A stretch of 64,000 bases of DNA from Quillaja saponaria (Eukaryota > Streptophyta > Magnoliopsida > Fabales > Quillajaceae), in contig CM055609.1 in the NCBI GenBank assembly GCA_029379385.1, positions 1,550,001 to 1,614,000 on the forward strand. The letters run 5' to 3'. Shown in pieces: positions 36,569-48,215 of this stretch; within the stretch, counting starts at the first letter, position 1, and every line of letters starts with the position of its first letter. The position numbers and the translations under genes were made by a program. Below the pieces are notes generated by a model. The model ran no database searches. It was not told the origin of the DNA and was given only the letters and a program-made list of their open reading frames with translations.

Positions 36569-38374
36569 AAGGAGTATTATAAAATTGACTTTAACATGTA
36601 CATGGTTGCCTGTAATTTACAATTCTAGTCATATAGCTGTAATTTTTTTCGAGGAACTTCCACTGTAATAGTGTTGAGGAGAAAAGTGTGGAAAGGCAGG
36701 CATGATTTCTTTGTAATTGAGTGGTGGGATTCCTCGTGAGGTATGTAAAATAACTCAGGTTGTAATTATTATTTGTTAATGGAAGGAGTACATGATTTAT
36801 TGCTGTGAAGGAGGAAGCACTGTAAAATTGCAGCTGGAGTTTTATGATTGAAATTTGAAATCATCATACATTTGTTCGATTTATACTCTATCATCACTTA
36901 AAGGGCGTGTAGTGAAGGATTGGGGTTCTCGTAAGAAATATGAATCGGTTCTGTTTGAAAAGGGAAACATACAAAGATTTTTTTTGCTAATAGCCAATTT
37001 TTTTTTTTTTTGTAGGGTTGGGAATATGATATTATGGGCATTGGCAATAATGATAATGAACAAACTAACCTAATGCATTGTGTAACCAAGCAGAACTGAG
37101 AACTACCATAAAGAAAACAATGGATGTTAATCATTTTCATTACCCAAAACTGCTTGCCACTTAGAATTCCAAAGTTGTTCCAATAGTTTAGGTAAGAGAA
37201 AACATTATCTAACTTCACCTACAGCCATACAAGTTTATGTAGTTTCATTGTTATTGGATTATATGGGTCCCTCATAGAGTGATCTCTCAATGTAAACAAT
37301 ATCAATAGGAGCTAGCTATAGTCTAATGATGATGCATAGACTCATCAAAGGACAAAACCCACATGCATGCTTTCCACCGTCACTTCCTTGCCAAGTTATT
37401 TGATGGATACACTTGGGGGAATTACGGTCCAACTCTGCTCCTAATAATTGAACAGTCGTATTTTTTTTCTACCTAATAATTTGCATGGTAAGACAAAGTT
37501 AAAAATGTAAAATCTTTAATTCCATTTAGACATGCCATTTTTAATTGATTACCTCTTATTGTATAACATATAAACTCAATAAATATGACTTAAAAGGTAA
37601 TATTAGTTCTTACAATAATAATATAAAAAAACCTCAAAACAAATCACCAACCAAAATAATTAGAGATTGAGAAGAAAGACATGAAGTAATGAATTAGGTC
37701 ATTTTACTCCTATTGTGAGTAATCAAATTCCAAAAAAAAATAGACCATTCCTTTTACTAAAATTACACAAAACCGCATACTTTAATGTCTCTATTCATCA
37801 TAAATAAAAAGGGTAAGTAATGATCAAAAAGAAAATGTATCCATCTTTCATATCAATGGAGACTGATACCATACACATGTCAATGTCAATATCCTCTAGC
37901 ATATTGGTCTTCATTCCCCACAACTTTCCCTTCCCTAATTATTGTACCTCTTTCAACTTTCCATGGAATTCAAATAAATAAAAATAGTAATAATATAGAA
38001 TGTTCTAATTATCATATATTTTACTCCGGTATTTTATTCTATTAAATTTCGTAGCTCTCACTTAATTTAGTTACATTTACATATATAATTTCTAACACAA
38101 GTCATTTCATAAGTCGTATTCCAATAGGATTGCAGTCACCCAAAAATTTAAAATTACTTTTCTGCTTAAAAAAACAAATATTATAAAAAAATTATGCACT
38201 AAACATAGATTATAAGCTCGATTCTTATAAGTATTCGTAATAATACTAACATAAAGTTGTTGATCTTCATTGCAACTATTTCATTATCTTTTTTCTTCAC
38301 ATCTCACATCATTGTTTTTTTTTTTTTTTTTGGAAAATTTAATCTAATTAAAGCCACAATTAAAGACTCTAAAT
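36569..38374. other. Intergenic DNA between converging PI4K-alpha and PLT genes
   Basis: The first 250 bp are probably the PI4K 3' untranslated region. The remainder is AT-rich, with homopolymer runs and no recognised gene. Confidence 0.5.
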
Positions 38375-40448
38375 TTAGGCACGCCTGTTAGTCCCTAACT
38401 GAATCTGACCGTTACTGTTTTTCTCACCGTTAATTTCTTTCTTGTTGTTGGACTTCCTGGTGAAGTTACCAAAAGACCCTTCCATTTCTTCAAGGGTTTT
38501 GCCACGTGTTTCCGGTAGCATAAAGAAGAAGAACACCCAACCAACCGCTGCAATTCCCGCGAACAAAAAGAAGGCCCCACCAATTGTAATTCCATTATAC
38601 AGTGAAATAAAAGTCATGGAAATGACCCCACTTGTCACTCTATTTACCACAACACCCATACTCGTACCTTGAGCGCGTAGCTTCAACGGAAATATCTCCG
38701 AGCAATAAACCCACGTGATTGGACCAGCTCCAATCGAGAAAAACGCGACGTAGGATAATACGGTGGTGATGCTTAATCCAACGGCCCATTGTAATTTTTT
38801 ATGTGAATGATCAATGATCGTAACACTAATAGCAAGTGTCCCAAGAGAGAGAATCATACCAGCCACACTGGTTAAAAGCAATGGACGCCGTCCAATACGA
38901 TCAATCAGAAAAGTAGCCACCAAGATGAACATTGTTTTGACAAATCCAACGGCTATTGTAGCGAGTAGCTTATGCGTGTTTGATGTAATCCCAACCTTTT
39001 CAAAAATTCTTGGACTGTATAAAACGACAGCGTCTATGCCTGATGCTTGTTGAAAAAAGTGAATTCCAAGTGCTGCGATTAAAATATGACGAACGGCTGG
39101 TGTAGGATGAATGAGTAATTCTTTCCATACACCTTCACCATGACTTTGTTTAGATACTTGAACGACGTCGTCTGTGCAGTTTTCAGGAATTCCAGCCGCT
39201 TGTTTGATGTCTGCTAATCTTAGTTGGGCTTCTTCTTTAGAATCCGAGGTTTTATTAAGAACGTGTCTGGCTTCGCCGAGTCGACCTTGCATGACAAGCC
39301 ACCGAGGTGACTCGGGCATGGCTAACACTCCCACTGCTAGAAGCACGGAAGGTATTGCGCCGACTCCGAGCATGAGCCGCCAACCCAAGTGAGTTGGGAG
39401 CTTAGAAAATGCATAATTGGACACGTATCCAAGTAAAATCCCAAAATTAATTGAAACCTGAAAAAAGAACAAATAAGAAATTAATTATCATAAATATAAT
39501 TGTTTTATTTGATCTGTCTATTTTTGTATTTGTTTTTTTGATAAAATTCAATGAATTTTTTCATTAACTCAGCACATCTAATAAAAAATACTTATTAAGT
39601 TCCATCAACAATATCTTTTATTTAATAAAATGATAAGCCGACAAGTTAAGAAAAATTATTATTCATATTTTGAAAGATAAGAATGAAATTAATAAAAAAA
39701 TAATTATGTCTGAACAAAATTAAAGAAAAGATATTTGAAACTATTTAACATTATTTAAAAAAAATTATTTATAAGTATGTTTCACCACTTCAACATAATT
39801 ATTTTTATCATATTTATTATAGTAAAATTTTATAAAAATAATTAAATACCTCAGTAAATGAGGTGAGGAAGCCACGGGAGGAAGCCGGAGAAACTTCGGC
39901 GGTGTAGACAGGAGCAATCATGAGGGCATAACCGACACCGATACCGGCAACGAAACGACCGAACATAAGAAAGGCATAGTTGGTAGCAAAGCCCATGAGT
40001 AAAGCTCCTACAAAGAATATAGCACCGGCTAATACAATGGTGTAACGGCGGCCAATCCAGTCGGAGGTTCTGCCAGCCTAAACAAGAACCAATGAGAGAG
40101 TACAGGTTGAGAATTCCGAGGAGAACTTCGACTTCAACGTCGGAAATTTTAAGGTCATCTTTTATGTAAAGAGATGCTCCACTCATTACACCAATATCTG
40201 TAACATCACATCCATATTATTAGGAAATAATAGATGAAAATTCTTAGCCAAATTAAAGAAAGTATAGACCAATAATTTAATTAGTACTTACCATAACCAA
40301 GTAAGATTGAAGTCATGGAAGCCAAAATAGCACAAGCAAAAGCAAACTTGTTTCTTTTGGGTTTCTTTGGAGGATCAAAACCCTCGATAATTTTCTCCGG
40401 TTTACCGGAAACCGCCGTGGTTTCAGCAACTTTGGTGTCAGCTGCCAT
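38375..40448 (-). CDS. Polyol/monosaccharide transporter (PLT5 type), 3 exons, with a 1-base frameshift
   Basis: This is a proton-coupled MFS carrier for polyols and monosaccharides at the plasma membrane. Exons on the minus strand: 40448-40292, 40197-39850 and 39457-38375. The start is MAADTKVAETTAVSGKPEK and the first helix follows (ILASMTSILLGYD). Exon 3 has PESPRWLVMQGR, HFFQQASGIDAVVLYSPRIF, DRIGRRPLLL, GAGPITWVYCSEIFPLKLRA and PETRGKTLEEME. In exon 2 the family sequence GSCLAGRTSDWIGRRYT is split between frames: an extra base at 40077/40078 (agGct for agct) shifts it. Without that base all three exons join in one frame to 528 residues, the usual PLT length. As given, translation ends about 75 codons after the shift. 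It is either a recent loss-of-function allele or a sequence error. Confidence 0.9.
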
Positions 40449-43400
40449 CTTGGGTAGTTACTTCAGAGAGAGAGAGAGAAAATATGTGTGGTTTAGAGTG
40501 AGATTGTTTTAGGCAAGCTATTTAGGATGGTGGTGGACATTGAAGTTCACAGTGCTTAAATAGACCTCAAGAGAAATGGCTTACATCACATTTGGACCAT
40601 AGGAGTCTCAAAAAGTTGTTCATACATAGCTTTACATAGATTTCACCTTTCACTTGCCTTCCTAAGATATAAACCCATGTGGATTAGAGACATCTATATA
40701 ATAATATTATATTTGTGAATAAAATAAGTAATAAGTTTAGTAGACAATACATCACACTCACAGCTGTATTTTCATATTCAATTTTATTTTTTATTAATAG
40801 CGTTCATTTCAAGAGATAATAGGATTTTATTAGCTCATAATGTAATTTGCTAATTTTTATAATATGGTTTGCTCTGATTTTTTACAGATAATAATTAAAA
40901 TATATGTAAATTAATGACTACTGTTTTTTTCAGGAAAGTAAAATAAAAATAATCCTGCAAAATGGTCCTGTAGTGGGCCCCACTGAACGGAATGACAAAA
41001 ATGTTATCTGGCCATTGTGTAATGACAAATAAGTACTGCCCCTTTCGTCTTTGCATGGATTTTTTTATTCCGATTTCTTGGCAGTTGAGTAAACGAAACA
41101 GATACGACAACGTTTTTCTGTTCTATAGCTCTTATGGCTTTTCGTTTGCTGGAGCTATTTTTGCCACGGATTCTAGTTTTGGTACTACTCACCTTGTAAT
41201 ATATTTTTAACTAAAAATATATTAAATTAAACTCAAATATTCATAGCTAAAATTATACGTTTAGATATTTTAACAGTTCTTCCAAACAATATTTAGCTTT
41301 TTAATATTCTAAATATGCTTATGTTTCAGTTTTATTTTAAAAAATAAAATTAAAACATGGCTTTCTATTGATTTAGTTATTTACTATCTAATTCTATTAC
41401 TAATTTAAAAATAAACAACAACAACTATACCAATATTTGTCACGCGTTTCCTAATTTCTCTTTTTATGTTTTTGGGAAAATCAATGAAGACATGTGAGTT
41501 TAGGTAGTGAAATTTTCTTTATAAAGCATGTTTAATTTTTCAGAGACAGTACAATCCTGGCTTTTACTTTGCATCTACTCAAAACCTTTTCAATTTTTCA
41601 TCAAAAAAAAAAAATTCTTATTAGATATTGACACGTAACTCTAATGCATGTCACTCTACTGTATTTTTACAAAAATTATTGAAACTTTACTTCCATCACT
41701 TCCTCAAATAAGATTCCAATGAAATAAATAAAAATAACACATTCTTAATCACTAAATTAATTCTTAAATCGTAATCAAATCTAAAATATCTATATCATTC
41801 TTGATTATCATTTGAGATAAATCCACATAGTCATTTAATTCTTTTGCCTAATTAGTGACAGATATTAATTTATGCTATATGTGTATTATTAAGGCTTTCA
41901 ATGAATAAAAACTTTTAGTTAAGTATAGGATTTAAATGTATAGCTTTCCCATGCATGATCGTTAGTTATATAAGTCATTATTGTAAATGCGATATTATTA
42001 TTATTTATAATTATACGTTTTAGTTTAAATATATGAAAAACATTATTGATAAACAAATATAAAACTTGTAGTTGTTGTATTTTTTTTATTTAGCAACTAA
42101 TGTGTCTAAGTTAGTTTATATACAATTCAATTAATTATTTATCTAATTTAATAAAAATAAATTTTTTATGCCAAAACTTAAATATTTATTTATTGCATGC
42201 TCTCCTAAAAGAAGTATTATGTATATAGTGCTCAGCGTTTTTATTTATTTTTTATTTTTTAGTCTAAGTAGGTCAAAGGTGAAAACAAAAGAGTATGGGA
42301 AGGTGATACAATTATTTAGCTCTGAATTGGTCCAAAATTGCACAATTTTTTTTTCCCTTTTTCTATTCCATTTTCTTGGGTCAACAAAGACGGGCTGGTC
42401 ATTGAGATAGTGAGCTGGCCCCGATTGAGCTTTTTATAATTCATAATCCTGGTGTGGGACACACGCTCCTTTTTGGCAATTTCAGCCTTCTCAAGCTCCT
42501 CTCACTTCTCTTCAATTATTGTCTTCAACCTTCTCAATTTTGAATATTGATTAATTATGAAATAATACTCAGAAAAGATGTGATAGGCTAAAATATAAAT
42601 ATTGAAGCTAAATTATTGGACATAGAAGAAAAATAAAATACGTGATATATGTGGAAAGTATTAAATAGGATAAAGATAGACTAAGAATTATATGAAAAAT
42701 AGTTATTGAGAGTGATATAATTATTTTAAGTATCATTAAAAATAATGTATTAAATCGTTATGAGAAAAAAATTAATTATTATAGTCAATCTGATTGATTG
42801 GTTTTGAATTTAAAATTGAGTTGAGTTGTTTTTATATTTTAATATTTATTTTTATTTTTGAGAACCTCAATTATTCAAGTCTTTATTATGTAACTGTGTA
42901 CTCGTGGTTGAATAATTATGCTATGAAAGAAAAAAATTATTTAATCTTAATTCTTTAAATTATTAGCGTAGATAACATTGGTTTAACGATGAACACCCAA
43001 TCTTATGTCATTGGTCACATGGGAGTTCCTTAAGTAACAACTATATAGGACTAAATTTCAATTCAGGATAAGATATTAAAATTCAAGGTCAATTGATTCC
43101 TGAAGATTCTAATTTTTTTTTATTTTCTGTTGAAATTTCAATTCGAGATGTTAATATCTAACCCTAGCACATCACACGATACATGTACAAGTATTTGTGA
43201 CAATTGTATCAAGAAGAATACATTTTATATATATATATTAATATTATTATTGACGACAAATAAATCATCAGAAGTTGAGATGTCTTATTATTAAGGAAAG
43301 ATTGAAAAATAATATCGACATTATTATCGTTTGAAAAATCTACCAATAGATATACGACATGTTTGAGTACTCACCTATATAATATATTTATTTGACTCCA

Positions 43401-44246
43401 TTGAGTCAAAATTATGACTAAGTTACTTAGAAAATAAAATCATGCATTCAAAGTTCTTTGTCGTGAAATAGTAAAGAACAAATCGATGACTTGTTGGGAC
43501 TCTGGAAGTTGAAAATTAGCTAGCTGTTGTTACTAAGTCCAAAAGATAACATCGTGTTACAAGATATTCTTCTTAATTGCAATGTTTGAGTCTCATAATT
43601 AATATGAAAGAGTTTACGTGCACATAAGGTCAGTTTTAAAAGTTTAAATAAATATTATCCAAGTGTTACTATATATTTATAGTAAGATTTAATTATATTT
43701 TTTATTCCTAAATTTTAATCAAGAATATAATTTAATTTTTATATTTCAAAATTAAATTAATATTATTCTTAAAATTTAAAAATCACGTAAAGAAATTCAT
43801 GTTATCACATTTCATTATATCTTAACTTAAAATAAAATGACGTTGTAAATAATATTTTAAATAATTTATCTATTTATTATGATGTCTGTTTGAGATGTTC
43901 ATTTTTTTTTACCTCTTGTTAAATTAAATTTATTAAAACTAATAATGAGAATCATATTTTATAATTTTTTAAATTATAAAGATGACATTTTGACATATAC
44001 ATAGATGAAACTGAATTGCACAATAAAGAATTAAAAATGTAATTAAGTCTTATACTAACAAGAATGAAAGTAGAGATTTGAAGTTTGATCTTTATAAAAT
44101 CTCTCTCAAAATAAAATACAAAGTAAAAAAACTTTACTATACCAATAATTAAAGTATAAAACAGGTAGTACGTATTATAATAAACGATTGTATAACAAGA
44201 TTACTGTTATTATATGAGTATCTTGAAGCAGATATTTTCTGATACC
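40449..44246. other. Intergenic DNA upstream of the PLT gene
   Basis: A GA microsatellite (gagagagagagagag, about 40463-40477) lies in the probable PLT leader. The rest is AT-rich without a recognised gene. Confidence 0.5.
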
Positions 44247-44360
44247 TTTCACTGGTTGGCAGCAGATTCATTGGATTTAGTAATGTACAGCTTGCAGATC
44301 ATGCTCATCGTCTCCGTCGAATTAGATTCAGATTTCTATAGTGGGATTAATTTCACTTTT
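44247..44360. repeat. Two-copy repeat, intergenic copy
   Basis: This shares ggttggcagcagattc, gcagatcatgct and gattcagatttctatagt with the PI4K intron copy at 34183-34290. It contains an extra agtaatgtacagct between the first two blocks. Confidence 0.7.
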
Positions 44361-45449
44361 CTTTTTTTCTTTTTTCTTTTTTATTTATTGAAAATAACCC
44401 ACAAAATAGACACACAGAAATTGATTAATCAAGTGGATTTAATAAGAACTAATCAACATTGACCCGAAATATTAGCAACGTCGGTTGAATAATCTCTTTA
44501 ATTTGCCAATATATATAGGATCTTGTTGAATAAAATATTAGTCAATTATTTTTCCTCAAGATAATATTACTTAACTGCTATATATAAAAGGTTCATTAAC
44601 AATGATTAATTGCTCCATGAAACTTCTGAAAAAGAGATTAGGAAAATCAACTTTTCAAGTTGTTAACTTTATTATAATAATAATCCCTGGTGGGGTTTGA
44701 TCTCTCCTTTTCTTTTCAGATACATTCATTTATTTTTTATAATTTTTAATTTTTTAGAAGGAAAAAATAAAGTTATTGGTAGTGAGAAAGTGCTGTAATC
44801 AATATATATATACTTTATACCTAACTATTAGCAAAAAGATGAAGAAAATGAAAGCAAAATGTAGTGATCATATATTTAATTAATCATACTTTAATAAAGG
44901 GGCCAGATTCATTTGCTAACAAATGAAAGTTACAATATAATTAATTGTATAAGCTAATGACAAATAATTTCTTTTCCAACAAAATTTTTAATAAAAAAAA
45001 TATATTAATTAAACATTTAATTGGTTATATCTTATCATAGAAAGCAAAAAAATAGAGATTGGCAATTTTGAGTCTCTTTCAGATTACATCAATTTTGCTT
45101 TGTGTTCAGTAGTGGTGCATGGAATGTTGGTATATAGACTATAAAATATGTTAGTTAGGTGTTATAAAAAAATATTATAATGGGTTCCAGGTAAGATTTA
45201 TTTATGTTAGAAATTTTACTATGTATGTACGAAGTTCTCTATTTTTTTTTTCTTTTTTTTGCGATGATTAGACGTGTTTCAAACTAGCTTATAATAATTT
45301 CTTATCTAAAAATGAACCATAGGATAATATACTACATATAACATGCCTACCCTAATTAAGAGAGATGGTTGAATATTCTACTACTAAGATTCCTCCCCAT
45401 TTTTATTACTAAAAATTATTAAGAGGCAGCCATGTGTGTGTGTTGTGTC

Positions 45450-46008
45450 TAGGGCTGTACAAGGAACCCGAAAAAATTGAATACTCAAACTGAACCTGGT
45501 AATTCGGTTCGGTTAAATTAGGATATTTTTCTTATTCGGTTCAGGTTCGGGTAGTTAAATTTAATACCCGTTATTTTCGGTTCGGTTACGGGTAGTGGAG
45601 TATAATGCAAACGGGTACCCGTGATTACCTGAAAATCAAAATATATAATTTTTTTTGTTATTTTTAATGTATTGTTGTATTAATTTATAATTTTATATTT
45701 TTATTTGTGTTGAATATGTTAATATATTATGTTTTTTGTATTTTTCTTTTATAATAACTAATGAATTTAAAAAGTATGAGGTTCAAAAACAAAAAATATA
45801 TAATTTTTAAATTAATTTTAGTAAAATATTGATAAATTTCGGGTAACCGAATACCCGAACCGAACTAGTCATATTTTTTCGGTTCGGGTAAATTCGGGTA
45901 ATAACTATTTTCGGTTCAGTTCGGTTCATAAATTTTATTACTCGAAAATTTCGGTTCGGTTCAAAAATTTATCATTACCCGGACCGAACCGACCCGTGCA
46001 CACCCCTA
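45450..46008. mobile_element. hAT-type MITE, 559 bp, with intact target-site duplication
   Basis: The element begins TAGGGCTGTACA and ends TGCACACCCCTA, whose complement is TAGGGGTGTGCA, so the terminal inverted repeats match at 10 of 12 positions. It is flanked on both sides by the identical 8 bp gttgtgtc (45442-45449 and 46009-46016), the length typical of hAT transposons. The subterminal regions carry many copies of cggttcggg/cggttcgg in both orientations, giving a fold-back structure. There is no transposase frame, so it is non-autonomous. The perfect duplication suggests a fairly recent insertion. Confidence 0.93.
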
Positions 46009-46016
46009 GTTGTGTC

Positions 46017-48215
46017 CCCTCAAATTAACTGATAAGAGCTGAAATATATATTAATCTCCTTAAATTGCTCATCCATTATTGTTATTGTTGATGATTCTTG
46101 ATGACCCAACTAAACACCAAATTTTCTTGGGAGGAAGGTAGCAGAAGACAATTCCTCCCCCATTTTCATTTCTCTATTCTTTGTTGTTTGAAGCTAATCT
46201 TGGACTCTTAGGCTGTCCAAAGGGACCATTATATGCACCAAGATATACATTGATAAAAGATTTGACTCCAAACTTGGCATTTTCTGGTACAACAAAGTCA
46301 TAGAATCTTATATTTGGAATTTATTTAGTCCCATTTTCTCAGTCAGGTGTCAAGCAATGGTGGTAGCAAATAGTGGAAATTGAAAAAAAGAAAAGAAAAG
46401 GGTTGGATGGACATGGTTTGGCTGAGTAATGGGTGAAGCATTTTGTCAAACAGCCTTATCGCAAGTCTGCAGGCCAACACATAATTAGTTTTCCTCAAAT
46501 AATGCAAAATACTAACTCCCAACTTAATTTGAATTGGATTTGTCAACATTTTTCATCTTGAAACTTTTTCATGTGATCCTCTACTTCAAATTTCATGTTG
46601 TTTTACAAAAATATTAGCAAAAAAATTTAAAACATAATAACTAATTTTATATTTTCTTTTATTTAACAAACAAGTGATGTTTGGACATTAATTTTTGTGC
46701 ATCATACGATTCCACTAATGCATCGTACAATTCAACTAATCCACATCTGATGTTGTTGAGAGACAGAGCATCACTATCCATGTAGAATTTTCACCATATA
46801 CTCTTTAGGAGTCTCAGTTTGGCAGTGTTATTTTTAGCACTACTTTGATGTGTTATGTCTAGTGTGTTTGATAAAGTAACTAGGTCAAGTGGATTGCATA
46901 ACCCCACTGGCTTATGTCACTTTTCAAATCTCACCCTTCTTTTGCATCCCCGACTTGGCAAATTGATTAAACCAGTTCCACTTGAATGATCACCTTTAGG
47001 CATAAATTTCTTGGTATTATTACTTGTCAAATTACGGTTATGGTAGTTAACTAGGAATTTAATCGTCATTCCTTACATCATAATTACCCACAAAGGAGCT
47101 ACATGATTTTAGATAGCGAATATTAGTGTTAATCTTAAGGATTAAAATATCATTTATTGGTATTATGAAAATCTTAAAAATTTTCTTTTCCAAGTATATT
47201 ACAATTTGAGTTGATAGGATTCGGTTAGACTATTTTCTCTTCTAAAGATAACAAAAATATCAGACTATAATTCATGAATATAATATTTTGACACCTAATA
47301 AATATTTATGATTTCATATATATAATACAAAATACCGATACGTTTTGCCTGTATCATTAGAAAAAGATATGAAATTAATTTAGTTCTTTGATTAATATGT
47401 ATGCATGCTTGATATACATTGTTGAGTTCTTAAGTATTAGCTAGTTTATTTTTACATAAGCTAATTAACATGTTTTTGAACCCTGGAGCTTTTATCTTGG
47501 TGGAATGATATCAGATAGTCTTATCTCTTTCTCTTAATTTTGACTTTGAACATGAGAATTGAATTTTTTTTTTTTTTGGTTTGGAATGAAAAGTAATGAG
47601 TTTTGGGAGAGAATATAAATTAAATAAAAGATTATGATAATAATTATTTAAAAAGAAAAACAATGCCTAGAATTAAAATTACTTTGGGATTGCCTATCTT
47701 TTTTCTAAAATTTTATTGATGGTATTCAATTTGCAAAAGTTGTCAAATATATGCACCACCCCATTTTTATTTTTTTAAATTTATCATGAGACTTTTTGAA
47801 TTTTAACCTACAAAATATCAAATAACTATCTCAATTTCAGGTTTCTAATTAGAGTGATATTGATCTTATTTTTTATTAATAATAAAATAGTTTAGGCACA
47901 CATCGATTAATTTAGATCAAAGAAAATTCATCTCGGCCAGGATTATAGAATTAATGAGTTGCTTTTATGCCGAGTCTTAATTCAGTTATTGGTAAAGGGA
48001 AAACGAAATTAAATATCAGTTGATTGGATTCGTGACCCATTTTGTGAAAATGGTAAAGAAAATAAAAAAGCAGTTCTTAATGGGCTGGGCTATTTGGCAA
48101 CGATGATTCTCATACAAAAATTCAGGAAAGGAAGAGAGAAAGGAAGGGTGGGAGAGGGGTGCCCTCTCTGTCTCCGTTATTTGAATTCAGAATTTATATA
48201 TTTTTTTGTTTGTAA
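46017..48215. other. Intergenic DNA upstream of the PPR gene
   Basis: AT-rich DNA. I see no gene or element that I can name. The last 150 bp, with purine-rich and CTCT tracts, are the probable PPR leader. Confidence 0.5.

Noticed and set aside
38375..40448. Splicing as an explanation for the PLT frame break
   Set aside because: Joining exon 1 to the tttag|gctggc acceptor gives the wrong frame, and no other GT/AG pair near 40077 restores it.
46343..46549. Minus-strand frame and a search for miRNA-like hairpins near 46200-46500
   Set aside because: No stem of adequate length and no recognised mature sequence.
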